Source: Acidobacteriota bacterium
GTDB taxonomy: Bacteria > Acidobacteriota > Blastocatellia > RBC074
Assembly (NCBI GenBank): GCA_016196035.1
Contig: JACPYM010000041.1
Location: 1 to 37,440, forward strand
DNA: 37,440 nucleotides
Direction: 5' to 3'
The position numbers and the translations under genes were made by a program. Positions 1 through 8,460 of this stretch are shown piece after piece (positions within the stretch are counted from its first letter, which is position 1; every line of letters starts with the position of its first letter). Below the pieces are notes generated by a model that saw only the letters and a program-made list of their open reading frames with translations, had not been told where the DNA came from and did no database searches.

Positions 1-163
1 AAACCAAGCACTGCCTTTAACCCATGAACTACGCTGACTTGTCACATCACGCGAATCAAAAAAATCGTCGCGCCGCGCCGGGCGGGGCGCAGCCTGCTCA
101 TTTTCCGCTTGACCCCGAAACCGTCTTTAGAGATGTTCCGTAATCTCTTCCTCTCCCAGAGAT

Positions 164-200
164 CGTATTTCTACGGACTTACCCTCCGTATTTCTACGGA
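164..200. promoter_or_regulatory. Repeated palindromic motif upstream of response regulator (candidate operator)
   Basis: The 14-mer CGTATTTCTACGGA occurs at 164-177 and again at 187-200, a 23-bp offset or about two helical turns. The second copy sits inside a perfect inverted repeat (TCCGTA, TTTC spacer, TACGGA, 185-200). A weaker third version (ACCGTAATTCAGCGGAT) follows near 207-223. Helically phased palindromes ahead of a gene suit binding of a dimeric regulator. No regulator is identified and no -35/-10 pair is clear. Positions 1-163 hold no gene that I can support. Confidence 0.35.
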
Positions 201-288
201 GAAAAAACCGTAATTCAGCGGATACCCAAAGCCGCGCCGCCACGCCATGCTCCCGCCGTTCATATTCCGCACTGTTTCAGCAAACCAA

Positions 289-636
289 ATGATGATCTTG
301 ATTGTGGAAGACAATCCGTTGATGCGCGCGATGCTCCGCGAAACCGTAAGCGAATTTGCCGACACCATCATCGAATGCGCCGATGGCGACGAAGCTTTCG
401 CCGCGTATCAAACCAATCTTCCACACTGGGTGTTAATGGATATTCAGATGGCGCGCGTAGACGGTTTTACCGCGAGCCGCCAGATCAAGGCCCGTTATCC
501 CGCCGCCAACATTTGCATCGTGACCGCTTATGGCGATGCGCGAACACGGCGGCAAGCTGCTGAAGTTGGCGCGGTGGCGTTCGTGCTGAAAGAAAATCTG
601 GAAGAGTTGAAAACGTTGCTTGGCTCAAGCATTTGA
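289..636 (+). CDS. Single-domain response regulator (receiver domain)
   Basis: A 115-residue CheY-like receiver with no output domain. Family knowledge: a partner histidine kinase phosphorylates a conserved aspartate and the domain then acts through protein contacts. Seen here: the acidic pair E7-D8, the phosphoacceptor D51 in VLMDIQM, the switch residue T79 in IVTAYGD, and K101 in VLKEN. An upstream in-frame ATG at 247 would add 14 residues, but the receiver fold begins at MMILIVEDN, so 289 is preferred; neither start has a strong ribosome-binding site. No kinase gene lies in the window, so the partner is unknown. The phased palindromes at 164-200 lie about 90 bp upstream and may control it. 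The receiver call is secure; its pathway is not. Confidence 0.85.
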   Translation: MMILIVEDNPLMRAMLRETVSEFADTIIECADGDEAFAAYQTNLPHWVLMDIQMARVDGFTASRQIKARYPAANICIVTAYGDARTRRQAAEVGAVAFVLKENLEELKTLLGSSI

Positions 637-764
637 AGCCTGGGCGGCTTGTCTACGCTCAAGCACCGCTCCCCCGCTGTCTGGTTTGAGATTGTCATCA
701 ACAGGCGCTTTGGCAGTCTCGACAATCATCCGGTAAGTGCCCAACCCAAAATAGGAGACAAATT

Positions 765-1361
765 ATGTTCGTTGGAATCAATGAGAAAGATATGGAAAAG
801 AGGTTCTCGAAATTACTCAACGAGATTAACTCGAGTCCGGCCAAGAAAGCCGCCTTCCAAAAGAACCCGCTCAAAGTTCTCACCTCGGCAGGCATTCCCC
901 TCGTGCTGAATTTCCCCACCGCAGTTACGGTGGGAGCACCAGCCCCCGCCCCCGGCGCGGTGAAGAAGTCCAAGCTTACAAAAAACGCGAAGGGCGTGAC
1001 GGCGGCGGGCAATATCAGTGTGACCACCCATTGGTGGGGCATCAAGATCGTGACGGATGAGCAGTTCACCACGGACATCGTTGACGGCATCACCGACGCC
1101 AAAAAAATTGCCGCCGCTTTGGCCGGGCCACTGGCGGCGGCGGCGGGTGTGAGTGCTGCCGTGGCTGGCCCGATTGCGGCGGCGGTGGCGCTGGTTTTCG
1201 TGATCAAAATTGCGCAGATCAAGCTGACCGACTGGAATCACACCGGTGTCTATTGGCCGCTGACGTGGCTGCAAATTTTTATGCTGGCGGCCTCGCTTCC
1301 CCTGGGGCCGACGGGCTTAGCCGGATCGGCAGCGGTCTTTGTACACCCCATTCCCAATTAG
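765..1361 (+). CDS. NHLP-leader-like protein with WWG motif and hydrophobic Ala/Gly segment
   Basis: A 198-residue protein I cannot assign to a named family. Its start is well supported by AGGAG at 753-757. Residues about 11-56 resemble the nitrile-hydratase-like leader (NHLP) of some ribosomal peptide precursors: helix, then NP-x-x-VL-x-x-AGIPL. A Pro/Ala/Lys-rich linker (57-80) follows, then a THWWG motif (88-92). Next is a 40-residue Ala/Gly-rich hydrophobic stretch (113-152) that could form a membrane-inserting helical hairpin, then an aromatic segment with GVYWPLTW (161-168) and a hydrophobic tail. There is no classical signal peptide. It could be a bacteriocin-like or pore-forming peptide precursor, or simply a small membrane-associated protein. 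No maturation or ABC-transport gene is adjacent in the window, which weakens the RiPP reading. Confidence 0.6.
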   Translation: MFVGINEKDMEKRFSKLLNEINSSPAKKAAFQKNPLKVLTSAGIPLVLNFPTAVTVGAPAPAPGAVKKSKLTKNAKGVTAAGNISVTTHWWGIKIVTDEQFTTDIVDGITDAKKIAAALAGPLAAAAGVSAAVAGPIAAAVALVFVIKIAQIKLTDWNHTGVYWPLTWLQIFMLAASLPLGPTGLAGSAAVFVHPIPN

Positions 1362-1385
1362 AGCAGTTGGCCATTGGCGTGCCGC

Positions 1386-1420
1386 GCGGGTGGGACGATT
1401 TGCCAAATCGTCCCACCCGC
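1386..1420. terminator. Perfect 16-bp hairpin between genes
   Basis: GCGGGTGGGACGATTT (1386-1401) and its exact reverse complement (1405-1420) are separated by GCC. The hairpin starts 25 bp after the stop of the WWG protein. No T-run follows, so it may be an attenuator or a dispersed extragenic palindrome rather than an intrinsic terminator. Confidence 0.5.
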
Positions 1421-1476
1421 TGCGTTACTCAACTTTCCCATCCACGCGCAAACCCCAACGAGGTGTAAAGATCGCT

Positions 1477-4400
1477 ATGTCAGACCTTCGCAAATTCACG
1501 CTACTCACCCTGATCGTCGTCAGCGTGGCCTGGTTGGGCCAGCGGTTGTCCAGTGCCCAAGCCCAAAAACAGGTGCCGCCCGCCGCGCCCGCGCGCGTAC
1601 CAGCGGCCAACACTGCGGCACCGGCAAGCCCGGCGGGTACGACTGTGATCTTCGGCAACAACGCGCCGATCACCATCAACGACGCCACCACCGCCTCGCT
1701 CTATCCTTCGACCATTACAGTCAGCGGCGTGAGTCCGGCGACGGTCACCGGAGTCAGCGTCAGGTTGCTGGGGTTCTCGCACACCTTCCCCGACGATGTA
1801 GACATCATCCTCGTTGGCCCGCAGGGGCAGCGCGCTGTGATTATGTCGGACGCGGGCGGCGGCAATCCGGGCGTCAGCGGCCTCAATCTGACTTTTAACC
1901 CGACTTCGACGAATGTCTTGCCGGATGAAGGGCCGCTCGTAACCGGCACAACCCGCCCGGCGAATTACGACCCGGCGAATGCGGACTTTTTCCCCGCGCC
2001 ATTTCCCGCGCCCAACACGCTGACCGATGCGGCGGCGGATTTGAGCGTCTTCAATCTGACCAATCCGAATGGCGATTGGAAGCTCTATGTCGTGGACGAT
2101 GCGGGGCAGGATGTGGGCAGCATTTCAGGCGGCTGGCTGTTGACCCTGACCGTGCCGACGGTGTTCACGGTCAATTCCACCGCCGACCCCGGCAACGGCG
2201 TGTGCGATGCCGCCGAATGCACTTTGCGCGAGGCGCTTAACGCGGCGCTGGCGAATACGGGCAACGGCGATTTGGTAAATTTCTCAGCGCTCTTCAATAC
2301 GCCGCAGACCATCAACCTCCTGACCGTCTTGCCCGACATCAGCGAGAGCCTGACCATCCAAGGCCCCGGCGCGAATCTGCTCACCGTGCGGCGGGCCGAC
2401 ACCGCGCCCGACTTTCGCATCTTCAACATTCTGTCCGGCATTCCCAATGTCTCCCTCAGCGGCCTGACCATCAGCAACGGACGCGCTACCACCGGAGGGG
2501 TGGGCAGCACCGGCGGCGGCATTCTCAGCCAAAGTAATCTGACGCTGACGGGTGTTCACGTCACCGGCAATCAAGCGCTTAACAACGGCGGCGGCGGCGG
2601 GGTTGAATTAAACTCCGCCGACGGAGTTTTTACCGGCTGTACTTTCAGCAACAACACGGCAACTTTTGGCGGCGGGATTATCTATAACGGTAACGGCGGA
2701 GGAACTTTGCGCCTGATTAACAGCACCGTCAGCGGTAATATTGGCTCGTCTAACAGCGGCAGCGGTATCATCAATTTCAGCTTCAGCGGCAACAGCAGAT
2801 TGGAAGTGACGAACAGCACCATTGCGGGCAATACCAATGGCAGCGGCATTCTCACCTCCACACAGAACGCCGGCAGTACCGCCACGACGACGCTCCGCAA
2901 CACTATCATCGCGGGCAACACGCCAAACAACCTGGCAACCCAAATGGACTTCGGCGGCGGCGCGGCGACGTTCCAGACGCTCGGCTTCAATCTGAGCGAC
3001 AACTTCAACAACCAAATTACGCCCGCCGTCAACGACATCACCACCGCGACGCCGCGCCTCGGCCCGCTTGCGCTCAACGGCGGCACGACGCCGACCCACA
3101 CTCTGCTCGGCGGCAGTCCCGCGCTCGATGTGGGCAACGCTTCCGGTTCGGCCACCGACCAACGCGGCGTCGCCCGCCCCGCAACCCTAGCGGACATCGG
3201 CGCGGTGGAGATGCAGTCCATCCTCGTCAGCAACACCAACGACAGCGGCGCGAACAGTCTGCGCGCAGCCATCAACACCGCCAACACCAACGGCGCGGGG
3301 CTGGACGACATCATTTTCGACAACAACGTCTTCAACACGCCGCAGACCATCACGCTCACGTCGGGTGAACTCGCCATCAACTCAAGCCTCACTATCAACG
3401 GCCCCGGCGCAAACCTGCCGACGATTTCGGGCAACAACGCCAGCCGTGTGTTTAATATCAACTCCGGCTTTACCGTGAGCCTGAACGGAATGACCATCAC
3501 CGGCGGGAATGACGGCGAGGGCGGCAGCATTCGCAACAACGGCACGTTGACGGTGACCAACACGACCATCGCCGGCAATACGGCAACCGGCATCGGCGGC
3601 ATCGGCGGCTTCGGCGGCGGCATTTTCAACGGCGGCACGTTGACGGTGACCAACTCGACCGTCTCCGGCAATACGACAAACACCGGCTTCGGCGGCGGCA
3701 TTTTCAACGGCGGCACGTTGACGGTGACCAACTCGACCGTCTCCGGCAATACGGCAGCATTAGGCGGCGGCGGCGGCATTAGCAATGGCGGCGGCACGTT
3801 GACGGTGAGCAACTCGACCATCTCCGGCAATACGGCAAACGGCGGCGGCAGCGACCGCGGCGGCGGCATTGAGAACCAGGGCAACCTGACCGTCACCAAT
3901 TCGACCATCAGCGGCAATCGCGTGCCCAACGGGGACAACAACGGCGGCGGCATCTATAACAATAACGCCAACGCAACCATCACCAACTGCACCATCACCA
4001 ACAACTCGGTGGGGGGCGCATTCAGCGTGGGCGGTGTTTTCAGGCAAGCAGGAACTGTCACCATCCGCAACAGCCTCATCGCGGCGAATGTCAACAACGC
4101 GACTCAGCCGGATGTGAGCGGCGCATTTGCTGCGGCTTCCGCCTTTAATCTGATTGGCAACGTCGGCACGGCGACAGGCTTTACGCCCGCCAACCAAAAC
4201 CAAACCGGCAATGGCACAACGCAAATCAATCCGTTGCTCGGCCCGCTCACCAACAATGGCGGCACAACGCCGACGCACGCCTTGCTGCCGGGCAGTCCCG
4301 CGCTGGATAAAGGCGGTGCGGGCGTCACGACCGACCAACGCGGGCTGACGCGCCCGGTCAACATCACCAGCATCCCGATGGCCAGCGGCGGCAACGAGTC

Positions 4401-7400
4401 CGACATCGGCGCGTTCGAGTTTCAAGGCCAGCTTTTGACCGTCACCAAAACCGCCGACACCAACGACGGCGTGTGCGACGCCGATTGCTCATTGCGCGAA
4501 GCGCTGGCGGCGGCGGCGGCGGGCGATGGCATCGCCTTCGCGGCGCTCTTCAACACATCGCAGACCATCACACTCGGCGGGACGGAACTTGCCATCGGCA
4601 AAAACTTAACCATCAACGGCCCCGGTGCGAACCTGTTGACCATTTCGGGCAACAACACCAGCCGTGTGTTCAATATAGGCTCCGGCTTTACCGTCAGGCT
4701 GAGCGGGATGACCATCACCGGCGGGAATGCCGACTCCGGCGGCGGCATTCGCAACGACGGCACGTTGACGGTGACCAACTCGACCATCTCCGGCAATACG
4801 GCAAACGGCCTCGTCGGCGGCGGCGGCGGCGGCATTTCCAACGACGGCACGTTGACGGTGACCAATTCGACCATCTCCGGCAATATGACAAGTGACTTCG
4901 GCGGCGGCATTCGCAACAACGGCACGTTGACAGTGACCAACTCGACCGTCTCCGGCAATACGGCAGAATTAAGCGGCGGCGGCATTTTCAACAGCGGCAG
5001 CAGTACGTTGACGGTGACCAATTCGACCATCTCCGGCAATACGGCAAACGGCCTCTTCGGGAGGGGCGGCGGCATTGAGAACTTGGGCAACCTGACCGTC
5101 ACCAATTCGACCATCAGCAGCAATCGCGTGCCGAACGGGGACAACAACGGCGGCGGCATCCGAAGCGATCTCGGCAACGCAACCATCACCAACAGCACCA
5201 TCACCAACAACTCGGCGGCGGGCGCAGCCAGTGCCAGCGGTGTTTTCAGAGTCAGCGGCGCTGTCACCATCCGCAGCAGCCTCATCGCGGCGAATGCCAA
5301 CAACGCTGCGCAGCCCGATGTGGTCGCCAACGGCGGCACGGGCATTACCTCCACCGGCTTCAACCTCATCGGCAATCGCGGCGCGCTTACGTTCAGCGGC
5401 ACGGGCGACCAGAGCGGCACGGGCACGAATCCGCTCAACCCGCGCCTCGGCCCGCTGCAAAACAACGGCGGCCCGACGCTCACGCACGCCTTGCTCGGCG
5501 GCAGTCTCGCGCTCGATGCGGGTAATAACACAGGCTCAGGCCAAATCACCGACCAACGCGGCTTGGCCTTTAATCGCACCGTTGATTTGCCCGGCACCGT
5601 GCCGGGCAGCGACAACACCGACATCGGCGCGTTTGAGGCACAGACCATTCCCGCCGCCGCGCCGCCGCTGGTGGTGTCTATCGTGCGGGCGAGTTCCAAT
5701 CCGGCCAATGCGGGCACGAGCGCCGGTTACACCGTGACGTTTAGCGCCAATGTTAATCCTGCCGGTGTCGGCGCCAGCGATTTCACGCTCACCACGACGG
5801 GCGGGCTGACCGGAGCGGCGATTACCGGTGTTTCAGGCAGCGGGGCGGTCTATAACGTGACCGTCAACACCGGCACGGGCAGCGGCACCCTGCGGCTCGA
5901 TGTCACGGACGACGACACGATTGTGGATGGTTCAGGCGTGCCCCTTGGCGGCTTGGGCGCGGGCAACGGCAACTTTACGACGGGCGAAGCATATACCGTC
6001 AACGCGCCGCCGACGGCCAACGCCAACGCCGCCAATGTCACGACAAGCGGCGCGATCAGCTACACGTTCACCGTTACTTACACTGACGATCTGGGCCTCA
6101 ACGTCGCCACGCTCGACAGCAGCGACGTGCGCGTCACCAGTCCGGTCGGCAGCTTCAACGCGGCAGCGGCGTTTGTCAGCGTGAACATCAACACCAACGG
6201 CTCACCGCGCACAGCCACCTATTCCATCGCGCCACCGGGCGGCAGTTGGGATTTCGCCGACAACGGCACCTACAGCGTCGTGATGCAGGCCAGTCAGGTT
6301 GCCGACACCAACGGCAGTTTCGTCGCGGCGGGCACGCTCACCACTTTCACCGTGAGTGTCTGCCCGGCCATCACAGTCAATCCGGCGAGCTTGCCGCTGG
6401 GCATCGCGGGCGTGCCGTACAGCCAAATCTTCACGCAAAGCGGCAGCGCGGGCGCAATCAGTTGGAGCGTCAGCGCGGGCGCCTTGCCAGCGGGCTTGAC
6501 GCTGAATGGCTCAACCGGCCTTTTCGCGGGTCTCTCAGCGGTCAAGGGCGTCTTCAACTTCACCATCCGGGCCACCGATATAAACAATTGCAGCGGCACG
6601 CGCGCCTACACGCTGACCTTCAGACCCAAGGCCAAAGCCGATTTCGACAACGACGGCAAGACCGACCTGAGTATTTTCAGTCCCACCGCTGCGCCGCCGT
6701 TGACGAATTGGAGCGTCATCAACAGCGGCAATGGCGCGACCGCGACGCAGCAATGGGGCGCTGGTTATGCGCCGTATTTCGATGACATTGTGCCGGGCGA
6801 TTATGACGGCGATGGCAAGGCCGATCACGCCATCTGGCGCGGGGCCGATTCGATCTGGTACATCCGCAGGAGCAGCGATGGGCAACCTTTCGTGCAACTC
6901 TGGGGCGCGAACTATGCGCCGTATTTCGACATTCCGACGCCGGGCGATTACGACGGCGATGGCAAGACCGACATCGGCGTCTTTCGCCGCAGCGGCACCT
7001 GGTTCGTGCGGCGCAGCAGCGACGGGCAAAACATGATCGTCACGCACGGGCAGCAGGACGACATCCCCGTGCCAGCCGATTACGACGGTGATGGCAAGAC
7101 CGACCTGGCTGTTTTTCGACCTGGCGCCATTGCGCCCGCGCCGAACTGGATCATCCTGAATAGCTCAACGAACACCATCACCAGCATTCAATGGGGCGCA
7201 GGCTATGCGCCGTATTTCGACACGCCGGTGCCAGCGGACTATGACGGCGACGGCAAAGCGGACTTGGCGATTTGGCGCGGGGCGGATTCGATCTGGTACA
7301 TCCGCCCCAGCGCGACACCGGGCAGCCCGATCCTGCAATTCTGGGGCGCGAACTATGCGCCGTATTTTGATATTCCGACGCCGGGCGATTACGACGGCGA

Positions 7401-7533
7401 TGGCAAGGCGGATATTGCGGTGTGGCGGCGCTCGGGCACGTGGTTCGTCAAGCGCAGCACAGACGGTTCCTTCCTGATCCAAAACCAGGGGCAAAGCGGC
7501 GACGTGCCGGTGCCGGCGTTTGGCGTGCGGTAA
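1477..7533 (+). CDS. Giant exported beta-helix protein with P-domain, CSLREA and FG-GAP/VCBS repeats
   Basis: A 2018-residue exported protein. The start is set by ATG 1477, just before a signal peptide (about 1-30, ending SSAQAQ), with AGGTG 11 bp upstream; the frame is open to 1339 but the extra residues do not look like protein. Order: proprotein-convertase-like P-domain (55-228); a CSLREA segment (230-265, ECTLREA); beta-helix I ending in a choice-of-anchor DQRG...DIGA motif (to 579); beta-helix II (582-976); a second CSLREA (987-1015, CSLREA) and beta-helix III (to 1382); two Ig-like domains (about 1397-1627); a putative-Ig domain (1629-1718); six FG-GAP/VCBS blades with Ca-binding DYDGDGKxD loops (1722-2018). 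It is probably a surface or secreted adhesin or scaffold. No catalytic residues or sorting signal were recognised. Confidence 0.9.
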   Translation: MSDLRKFTLLTLIVVSVAWLGQRLSSAQAQKQVPPAAPARVPAANTAAPASPAGTTVIFGNNAPITINDATTASLYPSTITVSGVSPATVTGVSVRLLGFSHTFPDDVDIILVGPQGQRAVIMSDAGGGNPGVSGLNLTFNPTSTNVLPDEGPLVTGTTRPANYDPANADFFPAPFPAPNTLTDAAADLSVFNLTNPNGDWKLYVVDDAGQDVGSISGGWLLTLTVPTVFTVNSTADPGNGVCDAAECTLREALNAALANTGNGDLVNFSALFNTPQTINLLTVLPDISESLTIQGPGANLLTVRRADTAPDFRIFNILSGIPNVSLSGLTISNGRATTGGVGSTGGGILSQSNLTLTGVHVTGNQALNNGGGGGVELNSADGVFTGCTFSNNTATFGGGIIYNGNGGGTLRLINSTVSGNIGSSNSGSGIINFSFSGNSRLEVTNSTIAGNTNGSGILTSTQNAGSTATTTLRNTIIAGNTPNNLATQMDFGGGAATFQTLGFNLSDNFNNQITPAVNDITTATPRLGPLALNGGTTPTHTLLGGSPALDVGNASGSATDQRGVARPATLADIGAVEMQSILVSNTNDSGANSLRAAINTANTNGAGLDDIIFDNNVFNTPQTITLTSGELAINSSLTINGPGANLPTISGNNASRVFNINSGFTVSLNGMTITGGNDGEGGSIRNNGTLTVTNTTIAGNTATGIGGIGGFGGGIFNGGTLTVTNSTVSGNTTNTGFGGGIFNGGTLTVTNSTVSGNTAALGGGGGISNGGGTLTVSNSTISGNTANGGGSDRGGGIENQGNLTVTNSTISGNRVPNGDNNGGGIYNNNANATITNCTITNNSVGGAFSVGGVFRQAGTVTIRNSLIAANVNNATQPDVSGAFAAASAFNLIGNVGTATGFTPANQNQTGNGTTQINPLLGPLTNNGGTTPTHALLPGSPALDKGGAGVTTDQRGLTRPVNITSIPMASGGNESDIGAFEFQGQLLTVTKTADTNDGVCDADCSLREALAAAAAGDGIAFAALFNTSQTITLGGTELAIGKNLTINGPGANLLTISGNNTSRVFNIGSGFTVRLSGMTITGGNADSGGGIRNDGTLTVTNSTISGNTANGLVGGGGGGISNDGTLTVTNSTISGNMTSDFGGGIRNNGTLTVTNSTVSGNTAELSGGGIFNSGSSTLTVTNSTISGNTANGLFGRGGGIENLGNLTVTNSTISSNRVPNGDNNGGGIRSDLGNATITNSTITNNSAAGAASASGVFRVSGAVTIRSSLIAANANNAAQPDVVANGGTGITSTGFNLIGNRGALTFSGTGDQSGTGTNPLNPRLGPLQNNGGPTLTHALLGGSLALDAGNNTGSGQITDQRGLAFNRTVDLPGTVPGSDNTDIGAFEAQTIPAAAPPLVVSIVRASSNPANAGTSAGYTVTFSANVNPAGVGASDFTLTTTGGLTGAAITGVSGSGAVYNVTVNTGTGSGTLRLDVTDDDTIVDGSGVPLGGLGAGNGNFTTGEAYTVNAPPTANANAANVTTSGAISYTFTVTYTDDLGLNVATLDSSDVRVTSPVGSFNAAAAFVSVNINTNGSPRTATYSIAPPGGSWDFADNGTYSVVMQASQVADTNGSFVAAGTLTTFTVSVCPAITVNPASLPLGIAGVPYSQIFTQSGSAGAISWSVSAGALPAGLTLNGSTGLFAGLSAVKGVFNFTIRATDINNCSGTRAYTLTFRPKAKADFDNDGKTDLSIFSPTAAPPLTNWSVINSGNGATATQQWGAGYAPYFDDIVPGDYDGDGKADHAIWRGADSIWYIRRSSDGQPFVQLWGANYAPYFDIPTPGDYDGDGKTDIGVFRRSGTWFVRRSSDGQNMIVTHGQQDDIPVPADYDGDGKTDLAVFRPGAIAPAPNWIILNSSTNTITSIQWGAGYAPYFDTPVPADYDGDGKADLAIWRGADSIWYIRPSATPGSPILQFWGANYAPYFDIPTPGDYDGDGKADIAVWRRSGTWFVKRSTDGSFLIQNQGQSGDVPVPAFGVR
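3335..5290 (+). repeat. Intragenic duplication and minisatellite in beta-helix coding region
   Basis: The block at about 3335-4095 is repeated at about 4554-5290, giving beta-helix II and III of the same protein. Within each block a unit of roughly 60-80 bp coding for GGGIxNxGTLTVTNSTxSGNT recurs several times. Two stretches of 69 bp, 3607-3675 and 3685-3753, read as identical. This is in-frame coding repetition. Confidence 0.8.
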
Positions 7534-7554
7534 GCCAGTCTCAGCAAGTTGCTC

Positions 7555-7595
7555 AACAGGCCGTGAACGTGCGTGCGTTCACGGCCTGTTTTGTT
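7555..7595 (+). terminator. Rho-independent terminator after beta-helix gene
   Basis: AACAGGCCGTGAACG (7555-7569) pairs perfectly with 7576-7590 across a 6-nt loop and is followed by TTGTTTC. It lies 22 bp past the stop codon of the 2018-residue gene. Confidence 0.8.
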
Positions 7596-7706
7596 TCATC
7601 AGCGTAGCTTGGCCAACTGCCGCGTCATCTGGCCCGGCGCGAATTGTCCGCGCTGATGGCGTTGTGCTAAGTTTCCGCGCGCATCATCTCGGCGGAGAAC
7701 ACTGTT

Positions 7707-8276
7707 ATGGCTTCAAGCACGACAGATGACATCACACGTTGGCTGCACGATTGGCAGAACGGCGATCAGACGGCCCTGGCGCAATTGATGCCAGCGGTCT
7801 ATCAGGAATTGCGCAAGATCGCGCACGGCCATTTTCGCGGCGAACGCGCTGCGCATACCTTGCAAACTACCGCGCTGATTCACGAAGCCTATCTGCGGCT
7901 GGCGGGCCATGAGTTTCCGGCCTGGGAGAATCGCGCGCATTTTTATGGCATCGCCGCGCAGTTGATGCGGCAAATCCTGGTCGAATACGCGCGCAGCCAG
8001 AAGGCCGCCAAACGTGGTGGCGGCGCGGCCAAGCTCCCGCTTGACGAAGCGCTCACCGTCGTACCCACCGAAATGTCCAATCTAGTGGCGCTGGATGACG
8101 CGCTGCGGGCGCTCGAAGCCTTCGATGCGCGCAAATGTCGTGTGATTGAATTGCGCCACTTCGGCGGGTTGAGCAACGAAGAAATCGCCACCGTCTTATC
8201 CATCTCGCTCGCCACGGTCGGGCGCGAAATACGCCTGGCCCAGGCGTGGTTGCAACGGGAACTGACGAAGAAGTAG
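7707..8276 (+). CDS. ECF RNA polymerase sigma factor, TIGR02999-like
   Basis: A 189-residue sigma-70 family factor of the extracytoplasmic-function class; length and sequence fit the TIGR02999 type common in Acidobacteria and Planctomycetes. Sigma region 2 covers about 10-100 (ELRKIAHGHFRGER, TTALIHEAYLRL, FYGIAAQLMRQILVEYAR). Region 4 covers about 135-185 (CRVIELRHFGGLSNEEIA, then the helix-turn-helix SISLATVGREIRLAQAWL). GGAGAA at 7694-7699 sets the start. The stop codon forms the first three bases of a heptamer repeat array. The next gene is a transmembrane Ser/Thr kinase; in these phyla such sigma factors often lie beside kinases, and regulation by phosphorylation or interaction is a reasonable inference. 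No classical anti-sigma gene is visible. Confidence 0.92.
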   Translation: MASSTTDDITRWLHDWQNGDQTALAQLMPAVYQELRKIAHGHFRGERAAHTLQTTALIHEAYLRLAGHEFPAWENRAHFYGIAAQLMRQILVEYARSQKAAKRGGGAAKLPLDEALTVVPTEMSNLVALDDALRALEAFDARKCRVIELRHFGGLSNEEIATVLSISLATVGREIRLAQAWLQRELTKK

Positions 8277-8340
8277 TCGGTAGTCGGTAGTCAGTAGTCA
8301 GTAGTCAGTAGTCAGTAGTCAGTAGTCAGTAGTCAGTAGT
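8274..8340 (+). repeat. Tandem heptamer array TAGTCRG, about 9.5 copies
   Basis: Two copies of TAGTCGG are followed by seven of TAGTCAG and a partial TAGT. The array begins on the stop codon of the sigma factor gene. Its reverse complement recurs at 8414-8450, so the two can fold on each other. Confidence 0.95.
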
Positions 8341-8413
8341 TTGAGAGATCAGCGCCCAATGGCATTTCATTACCCATTATCCCTTACTGCTCCTCGCTAC
8401 CGCTCACCACTCA

Positions 8414-8450
8414 CCGACTACTGACTACTGACTACTGACTACCGACTACT
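8414..8450 (-). repeat. Reverse-complement heptamer array CYGACTA, five copies
   Basis: CCGACTA, three CTGACTA and CCGACTA in tandem, ending 10 bp before the kinase start codon. This is the exact complement type of the array at 8274-8340, including the C/T variant units at the ends. The 73 bp between the two arrays are low complexity (short CATTACCC-like and CTCACC-like repeats). Confidence 0.95.
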
Positions 8451-8460
8451 TCCTCCACCT

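Noticed and set aside
2682-3953. 423-residue open frame on the minus strand inside the beta-helix gene
   Set aside because: It is low-complexity Pro/Val/Leu sequence mirroring the coding repeats of the plus strand; a similar artefact occurs at 4422-5717. No ribosome-binding site or family signal.
3541-5110. Possible CRISPR or non-coding satellite
   Set aside because: Repeat units stay in one open frame and encode beta-helix rungs.
8274-8450. Possible CRISPR array
   Set aside because: The repeats are 7 bp in direct contact with no spacers, and the second set is the reverse complement.
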